From an uncultured Candidatus Saccharibacteria bacterium (GTDB lineage Bacteria; Patescibacteriota; Saccharimonadia; Saccharimonadales; Saccharimonadaceae): DNA of 7,725 nucleotides. Numbering within the stretch: position 1 is the first letter of the stretch; each line of letters begins with the position of its first letter. Below the pieces are notes generated by a model. That model searched no databases. It saw only the letters and a program-made list of their open reading frames with translations, and was not told the origin of the DNA. Of this stretch, positions 1-6,341 are shown piece after piece. Position numbers and translations under genes: made by a program. The stretch lies in contig CALKRO010000149.1 of assembly GCA_937990205.1 (NCBI GenBank), forward strand, positions 1 to 7,725, given 5' to 3'.

Positions 1-449
1 ATTACTGAGAAAACTACTTGAGGGAAGGATAAAATAAACAAAACCATAAAAGGCCTTAGTTTAAATTCACGTTTATTAAGTTTTCTTAAAATTAGATAAA
101 ATAGGACAACACAGGAAGCCCCAATTAATGCTTGATAGGTAACGACCGCATTTAATTCACCAAAGATTTTCTTAAGTACTAACACAAAAGGCTGTGTTAA
201 AAGTACAAATAGTGGATGGACTTTAGTTCGATAATGATTAGCCTCAAAGCTTGTCATATCGTCATACACACGTGTTGTATCTGCGTTAAAGAAAACCCCG
301 TTACTAACTGAATGATTGGAAAAAATATTAACTATAAATAATAAAGATAAATTAAAAATAAAAGCTATAAAGAATACTTTTAGAATATTTTTTATATCCT
401 GATCTCTAGATTTTAATAAATCTATTATTTTTTTTATTTTAGATTTCAT
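1..449 (-). CDS. Polytopic membrane protein, GT-C-like glycosyltransferase (N-terminal part, cut by left edge)
   Basis: The reading frame starts with ATG at 449-447 and stays open for 149 codons to the left edge, so the C-terminus is missing. The N-terminal 20 residues are basic. Hydrophobic segments follow at about 23-43, 80-95, 103-122 and 132 onward. Between the first two lies an extracytoplasmic-type loop with acidic residues (D57, D63, D64) and a TKVHP stretch (75-79). An Asp-bearing first loop between membrane helices is the usual layout of GT-C enzymes, which take sugars from polyprenyl-phosphate donors outside the membrane. It may match the DUF6080-type proteins of Gram-positive glycan clusters, but I cannot confirm that. 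The start is supported by an AGGAGG SD 9 nt upstream, which overlaps the stop of the upstream gene; the 13-nt gap indicates one operon. It could instead be a non-enzymatic glycan membrane protein. Confidence 0.72.
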   Translation of the reverse strand, partial: MKSKIKKIIDLLKSRDQDIKNILKVFFIAFIFNLSLLFIVNIFSNHSVSNGVFFNADTTRVYDDMTSFEANHYRTKVHPLFVLLTQPFVLVLKKIFGELNAVVTYQALIGASCVVLFYLILRKLNKREFKLRPFMVLFILSFPQVVFSV

Positions 450-458
450 TACTACGTA

Positions 459-464
459 CCTCCT
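459..464 (-). promoter_or_regulatory. Shine-Dalgarno of the GT-C-like gene, overlapping the upstream stop
   Basis: The minus strand reads TAGGAGG, in which the TAG stop of the upstream glycosyltransferase (465-463) shares two bases with a perfect AGGAGG. Nine nucleotides separate it from the ATG at 449. This arrangement favours translational coupling of the two genes and fixes the start of the downstream one. Confidence 0.8.
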
Positions 465-2613
465 ACTTATTCTTAAAATCTTCTGCAACTGTATCTCTAA
501 AAACCTCGTACGAATGATTTTTCTTGAGTAATTTTTGAGCATTTTTTACGTAAGTTTCTAATTTGGATTTATCTTTTTGAATATCTCTTAATTCTTTAAT
601 GTAACTATTTACATCCGTCGGATCATCAATTAGAATACCAGTCTTATTTTGAATAAATTCTTTAACCCCGCCGTCATTACTGGCTATAATTGGTAAGCCT
701 GCAGCAGTTGCTTCTAAGATAATATTTGGAATACCGTCAGTTTCACTAGTATATAGTAATAAATCGTAGTTATTGGTTGGAATACTTGAGAATCCATCAA
801 AATGTCCACGATAATTTATCGTTTCAATATCATCAAAATAGTTTGGATTAATTTCTTCTGAAAAATTCCCATAAACATCAATTTCAAATTTGGTACTTGG
901 TAGTTTTTCACCAATTGCCTTCACTACGTTTGGTAGTTTGACGTAGGTAATTCTGCCAGCCCAGAGAATTTTTAACTTATTTTCCTTGTGGGTTACTGGT
1001 GTTTTACATTGATCGGTAATCGGCTGATAATGCACTTTAAATAATTCAGGATCTAAATAATGTTCCTTTCTGTATTCCTCAATTACGGTTTGGTTATCTG
1101 TAAATACTTTCTTTAAGACATCCCTTAGTAATAGAATATATGGATTCACATAAGACATTCGTCCTTGATGATTGCTACCCTCAATATAAACCGAAGCAAA
1201 CACTGATGCGGTTAAATTAAAATTCTTTTTAAGCAGTAAAGTATGTCTTACAGCCCAGTTATAAGCAAACTCAGAATTGATAATATGAATATTTTTACAA
1301 CTTAATTGGGTAATTAATCTAGAAAAGAGGTTATCTTGTTGATATCCAGATAATCCAATTGTTTCATTGCCAAAATCAATAAAGTCCACATATTCAGGCA
1401 ATTTCTCCGCCCAAATATTATCAGCTGGAAGTGTGGAAATTACAGTAAAGTTCCAATCTGGATGGATATCTTTTAAAGTCTCAATCATATTAAATAATAC
1501 TTTATCAGCACCACCCTTAATTACCCAAGGCACTACAAAAACAAAATCAGGTTTACTAAATTTTAGCTTCTGTACTATCTGAATGAATGTTTTGCCTACA
1601 ATCACATGTCCAGCTGGGTTGTAGTGTGTAAGTTTTTCTAAAAGATACCAATGTGGATAAAGTTGAGTTTCGATATGGTTGATTTTTGTCCATTCTCGAA
1701 TTAAGAAATCTGGAGTACGTTTATGGTTTAACTTTATTTCATGCTTATCCATAATTTTTAGAGTAAGCTTAGCTACTGGTGTAATAAAGAAATTCAAAAA
1801 TTTATTATTACGGATTTTTTTGTATAGAGCATACCCCTTAGTCCTTACCGGAATACCAATTTTGGAAATATCATAATTTTCATATAATTTTTGGATATTT
1901 TTAATATCAAAAATATCCACATAAGGTATAACAAAATTATTTGAATTATTCGTTGAAAGCATCGAAGTGTTTGATCTTCGGTAAAAAAGCACAGTCTCTT
2001 TTGCTACGAGATGGACAATATTTGCGTACATAGTTTCAAGATTAAAAATATAATCTTCATAACCGTAGCCATTACCTAACTTACGATATGGAATTTTTAA
2101 AAATGTTTCGGTTTTAGCCATTACTACTGAGCCCCAACAGTTTTCACCAACCATAATTGGGATTTGCTCTGTTAGTTTTAAGGAGTTTTTCTGTATCATT
2201 AAAACATTCTTAATATCAAGACCAAAAGTTAAAACTGCTTCAGGATAAATCACGGCCTCTTGTTTGGAGTTTTGTAATGTTTCATAAGCAGTTATTAACC
2301 AATTATCGGAAACTAAATCATCCGCATCCAAAAAAGCAATACATTCACCATCGGCATTTTGAGATAAGAAATTACGTGATGAACCTAAATCACCGAAATG
2401 ATTTTGGAAAATTCTAATTTTTTTATTCTTTTCGTATTGTTTGAAATAATTAATAGTTTCTTCGTCACCATTATCGATATGAACTAAAAATTCATAACTA
2501 ATATTTTTTTCTTCAAGTTTCTTAGCTGCTGCAAATAGACTTAAAATTGTTTTATGCGCAATAATACCTTCATTATGCGCGGTCACCGCCACTGATAAAT
2601 CAACTCTCTTCAT
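463..2613 (-). CDS. Two-domain glycosyltransferase, GT2 N-terminal and GT4 C-terminal
   Basis: A 716-aa cytoplasmic protein with two catalytic modules. The GT-A (GT2) module spans about 1-220: it opens with LSVAVTAHNEG, carries the metal-binding DAD at 96-98 in the context FLDADD, and has a likely general-base motif YED at 185-187. A linker of roughly 130 residues leads to a GT-B (GT4) module at about 353-716, with the Gly-rich acceptor-side loop GGADK (367-371), the donor-side WAGR (551-554) with K559, and a C-terminal DGIPN...LE signature (626-634). The usual EX7E pair reads D626-x7-E634. Two joined active sites suggest that two sequential sugar transfers onto a growing surface glycan are made by one polypeptide; donors and linkages cannot be read from sequence. 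It is first in a leftward operon, and no SD precedes its ATG, only an extended -10 ten bases away. It ends in TAG. Confidence 0.93.
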   Translation of the reverse strand: MKRVDLSVAVTAHNEGIIAHKTILSLFAAAKKLEEKNISYEFLVHIDNGDEETINYFKQYEKNKKIRIFQNHFGDLGSSRNFLSQNADGECIAFLDADDLVSDNWLITAYETLQNSKQEAVIYPEAVLTFGLDIKNVLMIQKNSLKLTEQIPIMVGENCWGSVVMAKTETFLKIPYRKLGNGYGYEDYIFNLETMYANIVHLVAKETVLFYRRSNTSMLSTNNSNNFVIPYVDIFDIKNIQKLYENYDISKIGIPVRTKGYALYKKIRNNKFLNFFITPVAKLTLKIMDKHEIKLNHKRTPDFLIREWTKINHIETQLYPHWYLLEKLTHYNPAGHVIVGKTFIQIVQKLKFSKPDFVFVVPWVIKGGADKVLFNMIETLKDIHPDWNFTVISTLPADNIWAEKLPEYVDFIDFGNETIGLSGYQQDNLFSRLITQLSCKNIHIINSEFAYNWAVRHTLLLKKNFNLTASVFASVYIEGSNHQGRMSYVNPYILLLRDVLKKVFTDNQTVIEEYRKEHYLDPELFKVHYQPITDQCKTPVTHKENKLKILWAGRITYVKLPNVVKAIGEKLPSTKFEIDVYGNFSEEINPNYFDDIETINYRGHFDGFSSIPTNNYDLLLYTSETDGIPNIILEATAAGLPIIASNDGGVKEFIQNKTGILIDDPTDVNSYIKELRDIQKDKSKLETYVKNAQKLLKKNHSYEVFRDTVAEDFKNK

Positions 2614-2623
2614 ATTAAGCCTT

Positions 2624-2632
2624 ATTATAGCA
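2624..2632 (-). promoter_or_regulatory. Extended -10 promoter of the leftward operon
   Basis: The minus strand reads TGCTATAAT, a perfect TATAAT with the TG extension. Ten nucleotides separate it from the ATG at 2613, so a start of transcription about 7 nt downstream leaves a leader of only 3-4 nt with no SD. The expected -35 position (2652-2647) is a poor match and coincides with the -10 of the opposing promoter. Confidence 0.75.
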
Positions 2633-2644
2633 CAGTCTATCTAA

Positions 2645-2653
2645 TGATATAAT
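2645..2653 (+). promoter_or_regulatory. Extended -10 promoter of the rightward four-gene operon
   Basis: The sequence reads TGATATAAT, a perfect TATAAT with the TG extension, exactly 6 nt before the ATG at 2660. The predicted transcription start is the A of the ATG, giving a leaderless mRNA. There is no SD. The -35 position (2625-2630) is a poor match and lies on the -10 of the divergent promoter. Confidence 0.78.
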
Positions 2654-2659
2654 TAACTT

Positions 2660-3835
2660 ATGGATAAAGCTTCTGAAGGTCAAAAATCAAAGCCTAGAAT
2701 AATTTTGATTCGAAATACGAATCCAGAATTTTATGGCGGTGGAGAGACTTTTCAGTTAACTCTTTCGCAGATTTTAAATAAAAATAATTTTACACCTGTG
2801 ATTTTTACTTCCTCCAGTAAACTCCTTAAGTCTAGTCAAGATCAAAAAATTTTAGCCCAAAATTCACCCTTTCTACGCTTCCAGAATTGGAGTGGATTAA
2901 GAAATTTTCTTCTACCACTCTATTTGTTGTGGCAAAAAAATCTTTCTTTTTGGTATCGAAAACAGTTTAAAAAATATCAACCAGCAGCCATTATTGTGCA
3001 GTCTCGTGACGATTTAATCGCCGCTACTTTAGCGGCTAAGAAGATGGGAATTCCAGTTTTTTGGTTAGACCACATGGATTTTCGTAGTTGGGTTCTGCAA
3101 AATGTCGACCAAAAATATAAAAATTATATTGGTAAAAAAATTCTCCGAATTGCCGAAAATATCGAAAAGATTATTTTTATTTCTGATTATGAACGAAGTT
3201 ATTTTGAAGATTTAATTTCTCGCACCAAGATTAAGAAATTAAAAAATCTGATTACCATAAAAAATGGCGCCATTGATCGATATGCGGAATTTGAAGCAAT
3301 AAAACCATCTCCACATTCTTTAATCTATCTTGGAAGACTAGAGGAATATAAGGGAATTAGGGAATTAATTGCTGGATTTTCAAAAGTCGCTGAAAAATTT
3401 CCTGAAGCTAAACTACATATTTATGGCACTGGTCCACTATCTGATTTTTGTCAAAAGCATTCTAGTTCTCAAATTATTTATCACGGTTTTACTGATGAAC
3501 CATTAAAGAAAATTTCTGAAGCGGAAATCTTTATTCTCCCATCCTATATCGAAGGTCTTAGTCTTTCACTTATTGATGCCACGATGCTTGGTAAGCCTAT
3601 CATTGCTACTAATATTGATGGTAATCCAGAAGTTGTCGAAGATCAAAAGAATGGCCTACTTATTCCAGCCAAGGATATAGACGCACTTGCCGAAGCTATA
3701 GAAAAATTATTATCAAATCCAAAATTGGTAAAAGAATTTAGTTATCAGTCACGACTAAAATATCTTTATGAATTCGATTATGAAAAAACCATTCACGAAA
3801 AACTCATCCCCCTACTTAATAAAAAGGTTAAATAA
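2660..3835 (+). CDS. Glycosyltransferase family 4 (GT-B)
   Basis: A 391-aa retaining-type GT-B glycosyltransferase without signal peptide, of normal length for GT4. The N-terminal Rossmann half contains the Gly-rich loop GGGET (26-30) after a basic lead (PRIILIRNTNP). The C-terminal donor-binding half contains LGRLEEYKG (224-232, with R226 and K231), IYGTGPL (254-260) and PSYIEGL (294-300), ending in a conserved GKPIIATNIDG segment (311-321). The catalytic EX7E pair is changed to E298-x7-D306. The likely role is transfer of a sugar from a nucleotide donor to a lipid-linked glycan at the inner membrane face; the donor is unknown. The start is set by the promoter, since the -10 box ends 6 nt before the ATG and no SD is present. 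First gene of the operon; the next gene starts 1 nt after its stop. GC is low, about 28% in sampled lines of this gene and the next. Confidence 0.93.
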   Translation: MDKASEGQKSKPRIILIRNTNPEFYGGGETFQLTLSQILNKNNFTPVIFTSSSKLLKSSQDQKILAQNSPFLRFQNWSGLRNFLLPLYLLWQKNLSFWYRKQFKKYQPAAIIVQSRDDLIAATLAAKKMGIPVFWLDHMDFRSWVLQNVDQKYKNYIGKKILRIAENIEKIIFISDYERSYFEDLISRTKIKKLKNLITIKNGAIDRYAEFEAIKPSPHSLIYLGRLEEYKGIRELIAGFSKVAEKFPEAKLHIYGTGPLSDFCQKHSSSQIIYHGFTDEPLKKISEAEIFILPSYIEGLSLSLIDATMLGKPIIATNIDGNPEVVEDQKNGLLIPAKDIDALAEAIEKLLSNPKLVKEFSYQSRLKYLYEFDYEKTIHEKLIPLLNKKVK

Positions 3836-3836
3836 A

Positions 3837-4823
3837 ATGAAAAACACCCCACTTATTTCCGTTATTGTTCCGGCTTACAATGTTGAAAAATATATTAAAG
3901 CTTGTCTGGATTCTATCATTGCGCAAACATATTTTAATTTTGAAGTTATTGTAATCAATGACGGCTCTACTGATCAGACTGAAAAGATATTAAATGAATA
4001 TGAATCTAACCCTAAAATTCGAATCTTTTCTCAAGAAAATGGTGGACTTTCGGCTGCCCGAAATCAGGGTCTTAAACTAGCAAATGGTGAATTAGTTTGT
4101 TTTATTGATAGTGATGACTCGGTAAAATCGGATTATTTAGAAAAATTAGCGGCACCGTTTTTTGAAGATTCAGATGTAGATATTACGGTTTGTGGTTATC
4201 AAGAAAAATTCGAAAATACTGAAATCAATCACGTCTTGAAATCTCAGAAAATCACTGGTCGTAAAGCTACCAAAGACCTCTTAATTAAACAACAGGATTT
4301 TGATGTCCTAGCTTGGAATAAACTTTATCGAAAAAAGTTATATAGTGACAATCATATTGAATATCCGGTTGGACAAATTCACGAAGATAATCTTACGACC
4401 TATAAATTATTTTCTCATGCGCAAAAAGTTTTCTATATTTCCGATGTATTGTATATTTATCAGCGCACGCATTCAGAAATTACTAAAAATCTTTATTCCA
4501 AGGAAAAAACTCTGAAACGTCTTCAAGTTAAAGAGCAAATGGCAATTGAAGCCGGTCAATATCTGCAAGATCCAGATTTGAAGCGATCCGCAGAGGTGGC
4601 ATTACTATTAGCTTATTTTGCTTTTTTGGATCACGCAATTAATCGACGTATTGAGAAATCTTATTATCAGGTATATTTGAAGAAGATTAAAAAACTTTCT
4701 AGCTCTCAATTTAAAAATCCTTTTCTCACCAAAAAACTTCGCTTTTATTTGAAATTAATTCATAGTCCTCGTGGTATCCTCTATCGAATTTTTCGAAAAA
4801 TCACTCTGAGGGTTTATAATTAA
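3837..4823 (+). CDS. Glycosyltransferase family 2 (GT-A)
   Basis: A 328-aa GT2 enzyme. The start at 3837 is preferred over an in-frame ATG at 3768: it lies one base after the previous stop, has AAAGG 9 nt upstream, and begins right before the family's opening strand (PLISVIVPAYN, 5-15). The earlier start would add 23 residues that only overlap the preceding gene. Visible motifs are VINDGSTDQT (39-48), the ENGGLSAARNQG segment (67-78), metal-binding DSDD (91-94), the likely base HED (182-184) and YQRTHSEIT (208-216), as in EpsJ/WcaA-like enzymes. The C-terminal third (about 270-328) is rich in Lys/Arg and aromatic residues, which may attach it to the membrane surface. It probably adds one sugar to the same glycan as the preceding GT4; the specificity is not readable. 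Confidence 0.93.
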   Translation: MKNTPLISVIVPAYNVEKYIKACLDSIIAQTYFNFEVIVINDGSTDQTEKILNEYESNPKIRIFSQENGGLSAARNQGLKLANGELVCFIDSDDSVKSDYLEKLAAPFFEDSDVDITVCGYQEKFENTEINHVLKSQKITGRKATKDLLIKQQDFDVLAWNKLYRKKLYSDNHIEYPVGQIHEDNLTTYKLFSHAQKVFYISDVLYIYQRTHSEITKNLYSKEKTLKRLQVKEQMAIEAGQYLQDPDLKRSAEVALLLAYFAFLDHAINRRIEKSYYQVYLKKIKKLSSSQFKNPFLTKKLRFYLKLIHSPRGILYRIFRKITLRVYN

Positions 4824-4827
4824 TAAA

Positions 4828-4833
4828 AAGGAG
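4828..4833 (+). promoter_or_regulatory. Shine-Dalgarno of galE
   Basis: AAGGAG lies 9 nt before the ATG at 4843, inside the 19-nt gap after the GT2 stop codon. This is a standard SD, in contrast to the SD-less operon starts in the same window. Confidence 0.8.
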
Positions 4834-4842
4834 TCAACCCAC

Positions 4843-5844
4843 ATGAAAATTCTCGTTACTGGAGGTACTGGCTACATTGGTTCACATACTGTCGTAGAAT
4901 TAATCAAGGCTGGTCACGAAGTTACAATTATCGATAATCTATTTAATAGTAAAATCGAAGTTTTAGATAAAATTGCCACTCTCACTGGCACCAAGCCAGA
5001 ATTTCACAAGATTGATATTTTGGATCTTAAAGGCATGCGTGAACTTTTTCAGTCTCACGATTTTGAAGCTGTCATCCACTTCGCAGGGTTAAAGGCAGTC
5101 GCTGAATCTATCGAAAAACCCCTCGAATATTACGAAACCAACGTTCAGGGTACCGTCAATCTTTTGAAATGTATGGCCGAATTTAAGGTCAATAAAATCA
5201 TCTTCAGTTCTTCCGCTACCGTTTACGGCGCGAAAAACTCCGGTAAACTTAGTGAAGATCTCACTACTGGTGTCGCCATTACTAACCCATACGGTGAAAC
5301 TAAGCATGTAATCGAAAAAATCCTGGAAGCTGAAGCCGTGGCTCGCCCAGAAATGTCTGTGGTAATCTTGCGTTACTTCAATCCAGTTGGCGCTCACGAA
5401 TCCGGTCTTCTTGGTGAAGATCCAAACGGTATTCCAAACAACCTCATGCCAATCGTTATGAAAGTCAGAAGTGGCGAAATTAAAGAGCTCGCTATTTATG
5501 GTAATGATTACGATACTCGCGACGGTACCTGTATTCGTGATTATATTCACGTCGTCGATCTCGCTCTCGGTCATTTGAAATCCATGCAAGCTTTCGAAAA
5601 GACTGGTACTTCCATCTATAATCTTGGTTCTGGTCGCGGCACTTCTGTGCTTGAAATCATGCACGCCTTTGAAGAAGCCAATCATGCCGCCTTGCCACAC
5701 CGTTTTGCTGACCGTCGTCCAGGTGATCTTGCCGAAATCTTCGCTGATCCTTCTAAAGCTAAGAGGGAATTGAATTGGGAAACTACGCACACTATTGAGG
5801 ATGCGATGCGCGATACGATTAATTTCCTCGATTCTGCCAAATAA
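4843..5844 (+). CDS. galE: UDP-glucose 4-epimerase (GalE), possibly also UDP-GlcNAc 4-epimerase
   Basis: A 333-aa extended short-chain dehydrogenase that interconverts UDP-Glc and UDP-Gal through a 4-keto intermediate with tightly bound NAD. The NAD-binding GGTGYIG is at 7-13. Catalytic residues are S124 (in SSSATVYG, 122-129), Y150 and K154 (NPYGETK). The substrate side shows NNLMP (199-203), RDYIHVVDL (232-240) and RRPGDLAEIFAD (291-302). Length and motifs match GalE throughout, so function is well supported. The residue aligned with the E. coli Y299 gate is I299; a smaller residue there is known to admit N-acetylhexosamines, so dual use is plausible but inferred. In this operon it most likely supplies UDP-Gal or UDP-GalNAc to the adjacent glycosyltransferases. 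GC is about 48% in four sampled lines, well above the two genes before it, which may reflect codon selection or a different history. Confidence 0.96.
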   Translation: MKILVTGGTGYIGSHTVVELIKAGHEVTIIDNLFNSKIEVLDKIATLTGTKPEFHKIDILDLKGMRELFQSHDFEAVIHFAGLKAVAESIEKPLEYYETNVQGTVNLLKCMAEFKVNKIIFSSSATVYGAKNSGKLSEDLTTGVAITNPYGETKHVIEKILEAEAVARPEMSVVILRYFNPVGAHESGLLGEDPNGIPNNLMPIVMKVRSGEIKELAIYGNDYDTRDGTCIRDYIHVVDLALGHLKSMQAFEKTGTSIYNLGSGRGTSVLEIMHAFEEANHAALPHRFADRRPGDLAEIFADPSKAKRELNWETTHTIEDAMRDTINFLDSAK

Positions 5845-5849
5845 AGGAG
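5844..5849 (+). promoter_or_regulatory. Shine-Dalgarno of the methyltransferase gene, touching the galE stop
   Basis: AAGGAG begins on the last base of the galE TAA and lies only 4 nt before the ATG at 5854, a short but usable spacing. The overlap suggests coupled translation with galE. Confidence 0.7.
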
Positions 5850-5853
5850 TCTT

Positions 5854-6339
5854 ATGAAAAAATCATCCTTGCCGGTTTTTGGTGTGGGGCCGATTTATGT
5901 AATTACTTGTAGTTTAATTACGGTACTGGCTTTTCACTTAAAACGGCAGGGATTTTTTCAGGCTGGTGAAATTTTATATCTCGATCTATTCTTTCTCCTC
6001 CTCGGTACTGTATTAATTTTGACAGGTATCTTTTTCTGGATTTATGCCGTATTAATTCAAAATATCGCCCACGAAATTCAATCTGGTAAACTCGTCACCA
6101 CTGGAATTTATTCCGTCACACGTCACCCGATTTACACGGCTTTTTTCTTTATTTTTAGTGGAATTTTAATTACCGCTCATAATTTATTTATGCTCGGATT
6201 TATTCTTTTCTTTTATTTATATCTCGTAGTTTTTATGCAAATTACGGAAGAAAAATGGTTGGCTAGAAAATTTGGTCAAGAATATTTAGAATACGCCAAA
6301 CGCACTCCACGCATTCTTCCCAAAATTAAATTTAAATAA
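5854..6339 (+). CDS. Membrane methyltransferase of the isoprenylcysteine carboxyl methyltransferase (ICMT)/phospholipid methyltransferase fold
   Basis: A 161-aa integral membrane protein with hydrophobic segments at about 12-29, 43-66, 94-110 and 111-129. The SAM-binding core of the ICMT/PEMT family is clear: LVTTGIYSVTRHPIY (80-94, with R90 and H91), then EE at 132-133, FGQEYLEY (140-147) and a closing TPRILP (151-156). The family transfers a methyl group from SAM to substrates at the membrane interface. Substrates differ widely (prenylated cysteine carboxylate, phosphatidylethanolamine, methanethiol), so the substrate here is unknown. Being last in a glycan operon directly after galE hints at a lipid, isoprenoid or glycan-carrier substrate, but co-transcription is the only support. 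The gap to galE is 9 nt. Its stop is 2 bp from the stop of the convergent GT2 gene. Confidence 0.87.
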   Translation: MKKSSLPVFGVGPIYVITCSLITVLAFHLKRQGFFQAGEILYLDLFFLLLGTVLILTGIFFWIYAVLIQNIAHEIQSGKLVTTGIYSVTRHPIYTAFFFIFSGILITAHNLFMLGFILFFYLYLVVFMQITEEKWLARKFGQEYLEYAKRTPRILPKIKFK

Positions 6340-6341
6340 AC

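Noticed and set aside
1367..1876. Two short plus-strand open frames (1367-1582 and 1679-1876)
   Set aside because: Both are antisense to the conserved two-domain glycosyltransferase, and I see no recognisable domain in either.
3768..3836. An earlier in-frame ATG for the second operon gene
   Set aside because: It would add 23 non-homologous residues overlapping the end of the preceding GT4 gene. The ATG at 3837, one base after the stop, fits the GT2 family start.
4815..4820. TATAAT at the end of the GT2 gene as an internal galE promoter
   Set aside because: It has no TG extension and no plausible -35, and it falls in coding sequence just before an ordinary SD. AT-rich chance is sufficient.
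5089..5790. A 233-codon open frame on the minus strand inside galE
   Set aside because: It lies wholly antisense to a gene with all GalE catalytic motifs, shows no recognisable domain, and is explained by the higher GC and codon bias of galE.
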